Positions 1 to 9,777 are shown, counted from the stretch's first letter. The stretch: DNA of 55,428 nucleotides from an uncultured Verrucomicrobiota bacterium (GCA_937867415.1 CALMKO010000058.1:1-55428); one strand, 5' to 3'. Notes: generated from the letters alone by a model not told the origin. Made by a program: numbers and translations.

Positions 1-2
1 TA

Positions 3-71
3 AACTTCGTCATCGTTCCGTCATGCGTTAACGACGAAGAACCCGACGAAGAACCATTGCTTTTGGGGTGA
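3..71 (+). CDS. Possible C-terminal end of a gene entering from upstream
   Basis: Frame 3 is open from the window edge to a TGA at 69-71 and would encode an acidic tail ending DEEPDEEPLLLG. A perfect 12-bp tandem repeat (32-43 and 44-55) falls in frame and gives the repeated DEEP unit. Twenty-two open codons can occur by chance, so this is only a candidate. The same bases hold an inverted repeat (5-11 with 33-39). It would converge on the ammonium transporter. No function can be assigned. Confidence 0.3.
   Translation, partial: NFVIVPSCVNDEEPDEEPLLLG
5..39. repeat. Inverted repeat CTTCGTC / GACGAAG
   Basis: CTTCGTC at 5-11 pairs with GACGAAG at 33-39, and the stem can be extended by GTT (15-17) with AAC (30-32) across a three-base bulge. 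There is no T-run on either side, so a terminator call is weak. It overlaps the possible incoming reading frame. Confidence 0.3.
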
Positions 72-144
72 AGTCCGTTGGGAAAGCTCATGAGAGGACC
101 GGAGTGCAGGGAAATGGGAGTGTGGCCATCGCGAAACGATCGCT

Positions 145-1455
145 TCACTCTTCCATCGGGTAGGCGTTTTCACCATGCTCCGAACGGTCGAGGCCTTCGT
201 ATTCCTGTTCTTCCGTCACCCGCAGACCGAGCGTGGCCTTGACGATGAAAGCGATGATCACCGTCGCTACTGCGGACCAGAGGATCGTCACCCCGAGACC
301 GGTTGACTGGATGAAGAGCTGGGTTCCTACGGATTTCACCAATCCAAGTCCGCCCAGCGAGGCTTGCCCGAAAAACGCCAGCAGCAGCGTGCCGAGAATG
401 CCGCCCACACCGTGGACGGCAAACACATCGAGCGAGTCGTCGATGTGCATCTTTTCCCGGATGAGGCCCACCGAAAAATAGCAGACCACTGCGGCGACCG
501 CGCCGATGACGATCGCCCCAAACGGCCCGACATCGCCCGACGCCGGAGTGATGGTTGCCAGACCCGCGACCAGCCCGGTGACCATGCCGATCAGGCCGAC
601 CTTGCCATTGTATACCCGTTCGAGAAGACACCAGACCAAGGCAGCTGCGCAGGCCGACAGGTGCGTCACCAGAATCGTCATTCCCGCCGCACCGTTAGCG
701 CCGAGCTGGCTGCCGCCGTTGAAGCCGAACCAACCCACCCACAGCATGGCTGCTCCGATGTAAACCATCCCCGGACTATGAGGCGGGTGCGGATGAGTGG
801 GGAAACCCCGGCGTTTTCCCAGAATGAGCGCGAGAACCAGGGCGGTCGTTCCCGCGGTCGCGTGGACCACGATGCCTCCCGCCAGATCCCGGATTCCCAT
901 CTGCTGCAGCCAGCCGCCACCCCAGATCCAATGAGTCACCGGAGTGTAAACCAGAACCAGCCACAGTGTGGAAAAGAGCATGATCGCCCCGAACTTCATC
1001 CGCTCCACCACCGCTCCGACGTATAGTCCCGGCGTGATGATCGCGAAGGTCATCTGAAACATGACGAACAGGATTTCCGGCAGCTTGGTTCCCGGCGCGA
1101 CCGAGTCCGCGGTGATGCCTTTCAAAAATGCGGCATCGAGATTGCCAATCCAGCCGCCAGTTCCTTTGAACGCCAGGCTGTAAAGTCCGCCCACCCACAG
1201 AAGGGAGGCCAGGCAGGCGATGCCGCCACATTGCGCCATCACGGAAAGCACATTCCGTCCCCGCACCAAGCCGCCGTAGAACAAGGCGAGGCCCGGCATG
1301 GTCATGAACAGAACCAAAGCGGTGGCGATCAGCACCCATGCGGTATGACCGGAATCAACGGCTGGGCTGCCATCCTGAGCTCGAAGAAACACGGTGCTCA
1401 GAGCGAAGATGCCCAGCACCAAACGACTTGTTTTAAATGAGTTGAGACGCAGCAT
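145..1455 (-). CDS. amt: Ammonium transporter (Amt/MEP/Rh family)
   Basis: This is an inner-membrane channel for ammonium/ammonia, about 436 residues, the usual Amt length. The sequence begins with a hydrophobic signal-like segment, followed by about eleven membrane spans. The family signature is visible as RDLAGGIVVHATAGT, which carries the first conserved pore histidine, and a second histidine lies in DVFAVHGVGG. The C-terminus (EGLDRSEHGENAYP) is the typical cytosolic tail that meets PII proteins. An AGAGGGG site (in AAGAGGGGCCT) just ahead of the ATG at 1455 supports that start over the upstream ATG at 1485. No glnK gene is adjacent in this window, although Amt and PII genes are often paired. 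Confidence 0.95.
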   Translation of the reverse strand: MLRLNSFKTSRLVLGIFALSTVFLRAQDGSPAVDSGHTAWVLIATALVLFMTMPGLALFYGGLVRGRNVLSVMAQCGGIACLASLLWVGGLYSLAFKGTGGWIGNLDAAFLKGITADSVAPGTKLPEILFVMFQMTFAIITPGLYVGAVVERMKFGAIMLFSTLWLVLVYTPVTHWIWGGGWLQQMGIRDLAGGIVVHATAGTTALVLALILGKRRGFPTHPHPPHSPGMVYIGAAMLWVGWFGFNGGSQLGANGAAGMTILVTHLSACAAALVWCLLERVYNGKVGLIGMVTGLVAGLATITPASGDVGPFGAIVIGAVAAVVCYFSVGLIREKMHIDDSLDVFAVHGVGGILGTLLLAFFGQASLGGLGLVKSVGTQLFIQSTGLGVTILWSAVATVIIAFIVKATLGLRVTEEQEYEGLDRSEHGENAYPMEE

Positions 1456-1659
1456 AGGCCCCTCTTGGAGCAGAATGTATTCCACCCATGAGCGAAATTC
1501 ATAATTGTGTTAAAATCTTATGAAAATCATTGATATCAACAGGGAAAGCCCGCTTTTGACGGATCAATCGCTGTCACTGACGATGTGCCCGCATGCCGAG
1601 CAAATCCGCCGTATTGAACTGAGCGCCCGCGACCTTCCGTCCTAGAAACCAGGGTCGGT

Positions 1660-1800
1660 GTGCAAATTTTGACAAATCCCCGCATCTTTGGAGACAGCTT
1701 GAAAGCATTTGTGGCGGTGGACGCCTGCGACATGCGAAGGAGTTTCAACGGTCTGCATCGCGCCGTTAGCACTCGGTTGATGGAAGATGCCGAGAGCGGT
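1660..1800 (+). mobile_element. IS66-type TnpB (Orf2) remnant
   Basis: A 47-codon stretch resembles the N-terminus of IS66-family TnpB: the phrase AVDACDMRRSFNGLH matches the family's conserved T/C-DMRKSFDGL block, and RLMEDAESG matches the following R-L-x-E-D-x-x-S-G block. The expected next part (ALFVF-N-R-R-R) is absent and the frame runs on into unrelated sequence, so only a scrap remains. I saw no TnpA, TnpC or terminal inverted repeats. It is the only likely gene content in the 550-bp gap between the amt and helicase genes. Confidence 0.55.
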
Positions 1801-2005
1801 CGACGGTCCAACTGCGGATTCCAGAACGATCGCGAGGCGCGGCGACTTTCGCCGTGCAATTTGCCAGGACCGGTGTCCGGATTCACGAGGGTGTGGGGGA
1901 GGTGTGCGCGACACCCAAGGACTCAAGCGGTCCCGATCAAGAGTCGTCCGGGCGAGTCACCTGGCGGTTGATTCCTTTGAGGAAATCACCGCCAAGCCAA
2001 GCCGC

Positions 2006-5000
2006 TTATTTGATCTCCTCTTCCTCGTCGATGGTGTGGGTGAGGATGAACTGGAGGTCATCCAGGCCGAGGTTGGAGGCGAAGCCTTCGTCGCCGAGCA
2101 CGTTGGTGACGAGCTGGGTTTTTTGATGCTGAAGGATGCGGATCTTCTCCTCGACCGTGTCGCGGGTGAGCAGACGGTAGGCGATGACCTTGTTTTTCTG
2201 GCCGATGCGGTGGGTTCGGTCGATGGCTTGGTTCTCGACGGCGGGGTTCCACCATGGGTCGTAGAGGATGACGTAGGAGGCGGAGGTGAGGTTGAGGCCG
2301 GCTCCCCCGGCTTTGAGGGAGAGCATGAACACCGATGGCTCTTTGGTCGTTTGGAAGCGCTCGATTTCGCCTTTGCGGTCCTTGGTTTGGCCGGTGAGGT
2401 AGTTGTAGGGGCGGTTGTTGAGTTCCAGACGGGCCTTGATGAGGTCGAGCATGGAAACGAACTGCGAGAAGACGAGGACTTTGTGGCCTTCCTCGTGGAG
2501 TTGGTCCAGCAGGTAGAAGAGAGACTCCATTTTGGCGGATTCCTCCTTGAGATACTTCGGGTCGATGAGGCCGGGGTGGCAGCAAATCTGACGAAGGCGC
2601 ATGAGACCTTGGAGGATGGCGAAGGAGTTCTTCTTCACCGCCTCGTCGGAATCGAGTCCTAACAGCGCTTTCTGGATGCGCTTGAGTTCGTTTTTGTAAA
2701 GCTCGACCTGGATGCCTTCCATCTTCGAGTAAACTTCCTCTTCGGTCCGGGGCGGGAGGTCCTGGGCGACCTGAAGCTTGGTGCGGCGGAGCAGGAAGGG
2801 GCGAAGGCGGGAGGCGAGGCGGCTCTGGCTGAGCGGGTCCTTGCGCTTGTCGAAGCGTTTCTTGAAGTAGGCGCGGCTGCCGAGCACGCCGGGCATGGCG
2901 AAGGCCATGAGCGACCACATGTCGAGAAGACGGTTCTCGATGGGGGTTCCGGTGAGGACCAGGCGGTTCTGGGAGTCCAACTCGCGGGCGCATTTGGCGG
3001 CCTTGGAGTCGGGGTTTTTGATTTGTTGCCCTTCGTCAAGAATGGTGGTGAGCCATTTGATGCCGTTGAGTTCCTCGCCGCAGACGCGGAGTTGGGCGTA
3101 GTTGAGAACGAGGATGTCGATGTTGTTCTGGATGTTATCGACGTTGATGTCGTCGCGATTTTTGAGAATCTTGACCTTGAGTTGTGGGGTGAATTTGCCG
3201 GCCTCGCTATACCAGACGTCGAGCACGGATTTCGGGCAGACGACGAGAGCGGGTTTTTTCATGCCGCCTGTCTTGCGGTGTTCTTCGAAGAGCCAGAGCA
3301 GGTAGGTGAGCGACTGGATGGTTTTTCCGAGTCCCATGTCGTCCGCGAGGATGCCGCCGAAGTTGTTGACGGAGAGGTAGGCGAGGAACTTGAAGCCGTC
3401 GATCTGATAGGGACGGAGGGTGGCGTTGAGGCCCTCGGGGAGGTCCGGGTTGACTTCGAGCTGGATGTCGTTGGCGCGGTTTTTGATGCGTTCCCAGGCT
3501 TTCGGATCAAAGACCTCGGCGGCCTTGGGATCGGAGAGTTGGAGGGCGTGCATGCGGTGGGTCTCGCCGGAGAGGTCGAAGGGATCCAGGCCGAGGCGGG
3601 TGACGGCTTCGCGTTGGTCGGCGTCGAGTTTGATTTCGAGACGCATCCAGGTGCCGTCGTCCATGCGGACATAGCCGCCGCGGGCCGCGACGAGCTGGCG
3701 GATCTGGGCTTTGGAAAGGTTGGCTCCTTGCACGTCGATGACGATGCGGAGGTCGAACCAGTCGATGTCCTGGCCGACAACTTCGAAGCGGACGGCGGCG
3801 GTGACAGGGTCGGCAAGGATGGACTTGAGGCGGAGGTCGATGTCGAGCTCGATGTCCTCCGGCATGGCCTTGATCCACTCGGCGAATCTTTCAGGGAACT
3901 GCTTGGTGATGCGGGATTTGAAGGAGAGCAGTTTTTCGTCGTAGCTCAGGCCCATTTCATCCAGGATGGCAGGCACGGGATAGAGCGCCTCGCGGGCGAA
4001 GCGGAGGAGCTGCTTGCCTTTGACCGGTTGTTGCTCGGCGAGTTCCCAGCCTTCCTTGGTGAGGCGCTCGGTGCGGCGGCCCTTGGTCTCGATGGCATTG
4101 ACATCGATGACCAGGTGCTCGGTCTCGGCAGCGGTGAGACCGGCGATGAGTTTCATCTCAAAGCGTGGCTTGAGCTCGAGATCGACCACGCGCTTGACGA
4201 GGGATTCGGGTAGGGCCGCGCCGATTTTGCGGAGGAATTCAACGCCTTCCAAAGAGTCGATGACGCGTGTGGGGATGAGGTAGCGCGGCATGACGTCCGT
4301 TTCTTCCAACCAGCGTGGTGGGCCGGGGAAGACGGTTTCGTCCGACTGATAGAGTTCCTTGCGGCCGGGGAGCAGACGCACGGAGTGGGAGACATTTTCG
4401 CCAGCGGCGGTGACGAGCTGGAGAGCGAAGCTTTTGGGGTCGTATGGCTCGTCTTCGCAGATCCATGAGAGTGGATCTTCGGAGACTTTGAACTCCCGTT
4501 CGTCAAGGTTGACGATGTAGCCTTTGAGTGCGGGCTGGCGGAAGACGCGGTTCATGAAGCGGCAGGATTCCTCTTGGTCGAAATCGAGGGTGGTGTCGCC
4601 GAATTTCCGATAGAAGGCGAGGTAGTGTTCCCACAGGGTCTGGCTGGAGGCGTCCATCAGAAGGGCAGCTTCATGGTGGAGCGTCACGTAGGTCTCGATG
4701 TCGTTTTTCTCGCGGAGTTGGACCCAGACGTTGGCCTTCTCCTCTTTCACCTCGAGGCGTGCTTCATTGATGGTCGCGACGAGCCGGAAGGCGACGGTCA
4801 AAGGGGCGTCTTGAGGAGGGCGCTCGTTGACCTGTTCGATGCGCTCATACCAGGAGGCGACCTCCCGCTCCTGTTCCCAGTCCGCCATTTTTTTCTGCAC
4901 GTGACCAAGATCGGTGATCACGCTCATGAACTCGGGGTAAGGGAGCTTCTTCTTGAAAAAGGCGTAAGCGATGTAGTTCCAGAACTCAAGGATGTCGCCA

Positions 5001-5527
5001 GGCGGGATCGGCCAGAGTTCAAGCGGCTCGTAGGTGGTGATCTCCCAGCGCGGGGTGATGCGGACCATGTCGTGGTCGTGGAGCTCACCCTCGATCACAT
5101 AGCGGCGGTAACGCTTCTCGATCTTGGTCACGAAGTCGGCTTCCTTGTCGTCCAGCTCGCGACCGAGCTTTTCCTCGATGATGTCGAGGACGGGGGTGTC
5201 ATCAAACTCGTTTGGCGACTCGGGCAGGTCTTCGCCGCGGTGCATCCGCTCCATCATCGTGGCGTATTGGCACGCTCCGGCGATGAGTTCGTCTTCAGCG
5301 GTGCAGGAGCCGAACCAGCGGTTCCCCTGAAGGCGCAGACTGGTGCGGAAGGTACCGGTCTCGTCCTCGACCCGACCTTGGATGAAAAGGTGATTCCCGA
5401 AAATCTGGGTGACGGCACCGTCCTTTTGCAGCATTTCACCCCGTTTTCTGGCTTCTTCTGGAAAGCTGTTGAGGAAATTGAGAGTCGCTCGGTCTGGATT
5501 CATCGCGTCAAAAATTGAAAAGATCAT
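2006..5527 (-). CDS. SNF2-family DEAD/DEAH-box helicase with degenerate SWIM-like N-terminus
   Basis: This is a 1173-residue SNF2/Rad54-type DNA translocase. Walker A is ADDMGLGKT near residue 730. Motif II near residue 830 reads DEGQQIKN, where DEAQ-x-IKN is usual. LTGTPIENRL is motif III. The second RecA lobe shows VLVFSQF, LKAGGAGLNLTSA and the QAIDRTHRIGQ motif VI. The N-terminal 120 residues carry a C-T ... C-Q-Y-A pattern where SWIM domains have C-x-C ... C-x-H, so zinc binding is doubtful. Residues 150-650 form the long uncharacterised region seen in bacterial SWIM-SNF2 proteins. The start could also be the ATG eight codons in (5503). Motif family is certain; the cellular role (DNA repair or transcription recycling) is not. 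Confidence 0.93.
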   Translation of the reverse strand: MIFSIFDAMNPDRATLNFLNSFPEEARKRGEMLQKDGAVTQIFGNHLFIQGRVEDETGTFRTSLRLQGNRWFGSCTAEDELIAGACQYATMMERMHRGEDLPESPNEFDDTPVLDIIEEKLGRELDDKEADFVTKIEKRYRRYVIEGELHDHDMVRITPRWEITTYEPLELWPIPPGDILEFWNYIAYAFFKKKLPYPEFMSVITDLGHVQKKMADWEQEREVASWYERIEQVNERPPQDAPLTVAFRLVATINEARLEVKEEKANVWVQLREKNDIETYVTLHHEAALLMDASSQTLWEHYLAFYRKFGDTTLDFDQEESCRFMNRVFRQPALKGYIVNLDEREFKVSEDPLSWICEDEPYDPKSFALQLVTAAGENVSHSVRLLPGRKELYQSDETVFPGPPRWLEETDVMPRYLIPTRVIDSLEGVEFLRKIGAALPESLVKRVVDLELKPRFEMKLIAGLTAAETEHLVIDVNAIETKGRRTERLTKEGWELAEQQPVKGKQLLRFAREALYPVPAILDEMGLSYDEKLLSFKSRITKQFPERFAEWIKAMPEDIELDIDLRLKSILADPVTAAVRFEVVGQDIDWFDLRIVIDVQGANLSKAQIRQLVAARGGYVRMDDGTWMRLEIKLDADQREAVTRLGLDPFDLSGETHRMHALQLSDPKAAEVFDPKAWERIKNRANDIQLEVNPDLPEGLNATLRPYQIDGFKFLAYLSVNNFGGILADDMGLGKTIQSLTYLLWLFEEHRKTGGMKKPALVVCPKSVLDVWYSEAGKFTPQLKVKILKNRDDINVDNIQNNIDILVLNYAQLRVCGEELNGIKWLTTILDEGQQIKNPDSKAAKCARELDSQNRLVLTGTPIENRLLDMWSLMAFAMPGVLGSRAYFKKRFDKRKDPLSQSRLASRLRPFLLRRTKLQVAQDLPPRTEEEVYSKMEGIQVELYKNELKRIQKALLGLDSDEAVKKNSFAILQGLMRLRQICCHPGLIDPKYLKEESAKMESLFYLLDQLHEEGHKVLVFSQFVSMLDLIKARLELNNRPYNYLTGQTKDRKGEIERFQTTKEPSVFMLSLKAGGAGLNLTSASYVILYDPWWNPAVENQAIDRTHRIGQKNKVIAYRLLTRDTVEEKIRILQHQKTQLVTNVLGDEGFASNLGLDDLQFILTHTIDEEEEIK

Positions 5528-5688
5528 CCCGCATCATGCGCAAAAGGCACCTTGCCACGTCACGCAACGTCGGGACGCGATCATAAGCCCCGAAATTTAG
5601 ATCACGCAATAAAAACCCGACATAAAAACCTCTGGGAAAAGTTGATTGTTTTGACTTGTGAATCACTGAATTTTGCTCAACCGCTGCC

Positions 5689-6636
5689 TTGCGTAGGGAG
5701 CTTCAAGCTGCGAAAAACCCCGGCGTGCACGTTTGCTCCCGGTTTGCCCCCAGTCCTACGGGACCTCTTCATCTCGGCCATGTTCTTGCCGCTCGTGTCG
5801 CCTTTTCGATCGCCAAGAGTCGTCCCGGAGGGGCGTTTCTGCTCCGTCATGAGGACATCGACGGGCCACGGGTGCGGGAAGAGTTTTACACCCGGATCGA
5901 GGAAGACCTGAAGTGGCTTGGATTGGATTGGCAAGGGACTCCCCTGCGACAGAGCGCGCGCGGCCCCTCGTATCATGCCGCGCTCGACACGCTACGCGAA
6001 CGGGCTCTGGTTTATCCGTGCTTTTGCACCCGGCGGGAAATCCAACAGGAGTGGGCCCGCATGGTCGCCGCTCCTCATGGGAGAGATACGCCCGTCTATC
6101 CCGGGACCTGCAAGGGGCTGGGCGACGGAGAAATTCGGCGGCGCCTCGAAGCGGGACTCCCCCATGCGTGGCGGCTGGATGCCCAAAAGGCTCTGCAGGT
6201 TGTCGGGCCGCTCGCGTTTCACGATCTCCGCTTGGGGGCTTTCAAGGTCGATGCAGCTCTGCTCGGCGATGTGGTGCTCGCCCGCAAAGACATCGGCGCG
6301 GCCTATCATCTGGCGGTGGTGGTCGATGACGCATTTCAGGAGATGACCCACGTCACCCGTGGCGAGGATTTGCTTTCCTCCACCCATGTGCACCGCCTGC
6401 TGCAGGCGCTCTTGGGTTTGCCCGAGCCTTGTTATCTGCACCACGCCCTCATCCTCGATGATGAGGGGAAGCGGCTTGCGAAAAGCGGGGGGGGGCAAAC
6501 CCTAGCGGACCTCCGGCAAAGCGGGCTCACGCGTGACGAGGTTCTCGCGTTGACCGACCCTGCTTTTCCCACCTGCTTGGGAGAATGCAACATTCCAGAC
6601 AGACCTTCACTCTTGCACCGTTCTATTTCCGGATGA
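5689..6636 (+). CDS. gluQ: Glutamyl-Q tRNA(Asp) synthetase
   Basis: This enzyme activates glutamate and attaches it to queuosine at position 34 of tRNA(Asp). It is a short GluRS-like protein (about 315 residues) lacking the anticodon-binding domain. It shows the class I signatures RFAPSPTGPLHLGH (HIGH-like) near residue 18 and KRLAKSGGG (KMSKS-like), plus a zinc-type CFC cluster near residue 105 with YPGTC following. The start is uncertain: TTG at 5689 is given, but a GTG at 5725 would still leave the whole core. Its queuosine role fits the queFCD-folE2 operon elsewhere in the window. It lies 31 bp upstream of prc. Confidence 0.9.
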   Translation: MRRELQAAKNPGVHVCSRFAPSPTGPLHLGHVLAARVAFSIAKSRPGGAFLLRHEDIDGPRVREEFYTRIEEDLKWLGLDWQGTPLRQSARGPSYHAALDTLRERALVYPCFCTRREIQQEWARMVAAPHGRDTPVYPGTCKGLGDGEIRRRLEAGLPHAWRLDAQKALQVVGPLAFHDLRLGAFKVDAALLGDVVLARKDIGAAYHLAVVVDDAFQEMTHVTRGEDLLSSTHVHRLLQALLGLPEPCYLHHALILDDEGKRLAKSGGGQTLADLRQSGLTRDEVLALTDPAFPTCLGECNIPDRPSLLHRSISG

Positions 6637-6667
6637 TATCACCACCAACCGCGTCCTTTTTACATTT

Positions 6668-8836
6668 ATGATCCCTGTTTTAAAAGCCACCCTGCCCATC
6701 ATCACGATCAGTTCCGCCCTGATCTCATCCGTTGGGGCGTTTGGCTTCCGCGATCCGGATCCACTGGATGCCAAGGCTACGGACGCGGCGACCACGGTGG
6801 TGACCTCGAAAATTCTGGAGAACTCGCAATTCGCCCACCAACAACTCGACGACGAACTCGCGAAGAAATTCCTGGATCGTTACCTGGACACCCTCGATGG
6901 GGCCCGCCTGGTTTTCCTGCAAAGCGACATCGGCGAGTTTGCCAAAAAACAACCGAATCTCGCCGAGGCCACCCGCAAGCACGGGGATAACAGTCTCGCC
7001 CACTTCATTTTCAAGCGCTATCTTGAACGGCTCGACCAGCGGATCGCCTTCATCACTGAGCAACTCAAGCAGTCGAAATTTGATTTTTCCAGTGATGAGA
7101 CCTTCGCCTACGAGCGCAAGGATGCGCCCCGGCCTGTCGATCTAACAGCCGCCAAGGCGCTCTGGCAGCAGCAGCTCCGTTACGAATACCTCCAGGAAAA
7201 ACTCGCCGGGAAAAGCGAGCCCGAGATCGTCAAGCTGCTCACCCGCCGCTCCACCCGTCTCGCCGAGACCATGCGGAAGTTTGATGACAAGGCAGTGCTT
7301 GAGTTCTATCTTGAAGCTCTCGCCCAGGTCTATGATCCGCACTCGGACTACATGGGACCGAAACAGCTCAAAGACTTCGAAATCAACATGAATCTCTCCC
7401 TCATCGGGATCGGTGCCACGCTGCGCTCAGATGATGGCTACTGCAAGATCATGGAATTGGTTCCCGGCGGTCCTGCCGCACGCAGCGGGCTCATCAAGGC
7501 GGGCGACCGCATCGTCGGCGTCGCCCAAAAGAAGGGCGACGAGTTCACCGACATCATCGACCTTCCCCTCAATCAAGCCGTCGATCTCATCCGGGGAAAA
7601 AAGGGCACGCCTGTTCTTCTCAACATCATCCCTGCCGGTGCCATCGACGATAGCGCGCGCAAGGTGATCACCATCATCCGCGAGGAGATCAAGCTCGAGG
7701 ATCAGCAAGCCAAGGCCCAGGTGATCGATCTGCCAGCCGGCACGGAAAAACAACGCATCGGCATCATCGATCTCCCCGGATTCTATGCGGGCGAGGGAGA
7801 CGGCAAGAACGCTCCCACCTCCGCCACCGCGGATGTTAAAAAACTCATTACCAAGCTCAAAGCGGAAAATGTCACCGGCATCATCCTCGATCTCCGCCGC
7901 AACGGTGGTGGATCCCTGCAGGAATCGATCGACCTAACAGGCTTGTTCATCCCGGCCGGTCCCGTTGTGCAGACGCGCAGTCTCGAAGGTCGGGTGGAGG
8001 TCGGGAAAGATCGTGATGGCAAGGTTTTCTACGATGGTCCGCTGGTCGTGCTCATCAGTCGCTTCAGCGCATCTGCCTCCGAGATTGTCGCCGGTGCCTT
8101 GCAGGACTACGGGCGCGCGCTTGTGGTGGGTGATACGGCCACCTTTGGCAAAGGGACCGTGCAGACGATCGTTCCGCTTTCCCGGGTCATGCAGAGTGAG
8201 GGCATCATCCCGGGCAGCGACCCCGGGGCCTTGAAAGTCACCATCAGCAAGTTCTACCGTCCGAGTGGCAAGTCCACCCAGCTCGAAGGGGTCAAGGCGG
8301 ACATCGTGATTCCATCCCTATCAGACATGCCTGAGATCGGGGAGCGGGACTTGGAAAATCCGCTGCCGTGGGACACCATCGCGCCAGTGAAGTTTACCGC
8401 CGTTGACCGCGTAGCCCGAGTGCTGCCCGATTTGCAAGCCCGCTCGGGCAAGCGGGTTTCCTCCGACCCCGAATTCGCGGAGCTGAAAACGACCATTGAA
8501 CGCTTCGAGAAAATGCGCGCGGAGAAATCCGTATCCCTGAATGAAGCCGCCCGCCAGAAGGAGAAGGACGAGCTCAAGGCCCGCAATGAAGCGCTGAAAA
8601 AAGAACGTCTCGCGCGTGCCACGCCCCCCTCCCCCGCCTATGAAGTCACTCTCAAAAACTATAACAAACCCGGCCTGGCTGACCTTGTGAAGCCTAAATC
8701 GCTCCCCGCCGACGACGAGGCTGATCCTGATTCAGATCCCCAGATCGACCCCGATTCAGGGGCGCCGGAGGATGATATCATACTCAAGGAGGCTCAGAAA
8801 ATCCTCATTGACTATAGCCAGGTGCTGAAGAGTTAG
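6668..8836 (+). CDS. prc: Tail-specific carboxy-terminal processing protease (S41)
   Basis: This periplasmic protease has 722 residues, the long Prc type rather than short CtpA. An N-terminal hydrophobic signal (about residues 1-24) precedes the Prc N-terminal region. A PDZ domain follows (VPGGPAARSGLIKAGDRIVG). The S41 core holds the Ser/Lys dyad: the second serine of FSASASEI (about residue 469) and the lysine of FGKGTVQ (about residue 495). The C-terminus is the charged region typical of Prc and ends in a D/P-rich tail. Prc degrades proteins with nonpolar C-termini and trims envelope proteins. Two CTA codons (7142, 7934) lie inside TGTTAG words. Confidence 0.95.
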   Translation: MIPVLKATLPIITISSALISSVGAFGFRDPDPLDAKATDAATTVVTSKILENSQFAHQQLDDELAKKFLDRYLDTLDGARLVFLQSDIGEFAKKQPNLAEATRKHGDNSLAHFIFKRYLERLDQRIAFITEQLKQSKFDFSSDETFAYERKDAPRPVDLTAAKALWQQQLRYEYLQEKLAGKSEPEIVKLLTRRSTRLAETMRKFDDKAVLEFYLEALAQVYDPHSDYMGPKQLKDFEINMNLSLIGIGATLRSDDGYCKIMELVPGGPAARSGLIKAGDRIVGVAQKKGDEFTDIIDLPLNQAVDLIRGKKGTPVLLNIIPAGAIDDSARKVITIIREEIKLEDQQAKAQVIDLPAGTEKQRIGIIDLPGFYAGEGDGKNAPTSATADVKKLITKLKAENVTGIILDLRRNGGGSLQESIDLTGLFIPAGPVVQTRSLEGRVEVGKDRDGKVFYDGPLVVLISRFSASASEIVAGALQDYGRALVVGDTATFGKGTVQTIVPLSRVMQSEGIIPGSDPGALKVTISKFYRPSGKSTQLEGVKADIVIPSLSDMPEIGERDLENPLPWDTIAPVKFTAVDRVARVLPDLQARSGKRVSSDPEFAELKTTIERFEKMRAEKSVSLNEAARQKEKDELKARNEALKKERLARATPPSPAYEVTLKNYNKPGLADLVKPKSLPADDEADPDSDPQIDPDSGAPEDDIILKEAQKILIDYSQVLKS

Positions 8837-8841
8837 CATTA

Positions 8842-8854
8842 CGCCTGTTAGGCG
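8842..8854. terminator. Small hairpin between convergent prc and AraC gene
   Basis: CGCCT-GTT-AGGCG is a perfect 5-bp stem with a 3-base loop, placed between the prc stop and the converging regulator gene, whose TAA stop lies within it. No U-tract follows on either strand, so termination is inferred only from position. Confidence 0.35.
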
Positions 8855-9777
8855 GGCGGTGTCACGCCCGGAAGTTTCCTGCGGTAGTCGGTAGGGGATT
8901 GTCCCGCGATTCCCTTGAACACCCGGTTGAAATGGGTGAGCGACTGGAAGCCCACTGCGAAAGCCACCTCTGACACGCGGATACGGGGTTGGATGAGGAG
9001 GTTTTTCGCGGCTTCGACGCGGGTTCTTGCGATATACTCGGTGAAAGACAATCCCGTGGATTGCTTAAATTTCTTACAGAAATAACAAGCGCTGAGGTGG
9101 GCGCAATCCGCGACCTCCTGCAGGGTAAGCGGCTCGGTGAAGTGTTCTTTGATATACGCGCGTGCCCGTTGGATCGTGGCGGACTCGGAATTCCCGTTGC
9201 GGAGAACCAACTGGCCGGCGAGCAATGACAGATGCGCCGCGAAGATGGTGAGCAGATCGAGAACCGAGCGGTAATGCTCCTCCGACATGGTCGGAGTGGA
9301 GAAATAAATCTGGCAGAGTTGATGCTCGTCGAAATCGATCCCCTGTGCCTTGAGCCGGGCAACCATTTTGCTGAATCTCATGCGGGTCGGATGCTGTGTC
9401 GCGACACCGCCAGTGCGCAGGAATCCAAGGGTGATGTTGCCTATCCGGACAGGCACGCCGCTTTGGCAGATTCCCGCGAAGCAGATCTCGGTGGAGGGCG
9501 AATTTTCCTCCGCTAACAAGGTGGCAGGCCGGGAGTAAAGACAGTTCCGGCAGGTGTGGTGGTGAAGCGCCAGCCACTTGCATAGCGGATTCTTATGATG
9601 GCCTTCTTCGACGGCTGCACGGATGCCTTGCGGGGAAATCAAGACCAAGGGAAGCTGGATCACCTCTTCGAATGCCCGCACGTAATTCTGGCAGAGTTCC
9701 AAATGATCGAGTTGTTCGATCACCCGGGAGGTACCCACGCGAGCGGTGCGTGTCGTTGTTGTCTCTGAGCTCCTCAT
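8848..9777 (-). CDS. AraC-family regulator with PocR sensory domain
   Basis: About 309 residues. The N-terminal part (residues 25-190) matches PocR ligand-binding domains, with the Cys pattern NPLCKW ... HTCRNC and later FAGIC. The C-terminal 100 residues are a double helix-turn-helix AraC domain (ARAYIKEHFTEPLTLQEVA; VSEVAFAVGFQSLTHFNRVF; QSPTDYRRK). PocR domains are known to sense small hydrocarbon derivatives such as propanediol. It lies on the same strand as, and 98 bp downstream of, the formate dehydrogenase/ATPase operon, so it may regulate that operon; this is inference. The cysteine set could bind metal or sense redox state. Confidence 0.92.
   Translation of the reverse strand: MRSSETTTTRTARVGTSRVIEQLDHLELCQNYVRAFEEVIQLPLVLISPQGIRAAVEEGHHKNPLCKWLALHHHTCRNCLYSRPATLLAEENSPSTEICFAGICQSGVPVRIGNITLGFLRTGGVATQHPTRMRFSKMVARLKAQGIDFDEHQLCQIYFSTPTMSEEHYRSVLDLLTIFAAHLSLLAGQLVLRNGNSESATIQRARAYIKEHFTEPLTLQEVADCAHLSACYFCKKFKQSTGLSFTEYIARTRVEAAKNLLIQPRIRVSEVAFAVGFQSLTHFNRVFKGIAGQSPTDYRRKLPGVTPPA

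Noticed and set aside
1465-1490. Possible sigma-54 site ahead of amt (GG-N10-GC)
   Set aside because: The match outside GG/GC is poor and it would put the transcript start on the ribosome site.
3023-4213. Long plus-strand frame opposite the SNF2 helicase (396 codons)
   Set aside because: It is the antisense shadow of a clear helicase and shows no domain; high GC produces long antisense frames.
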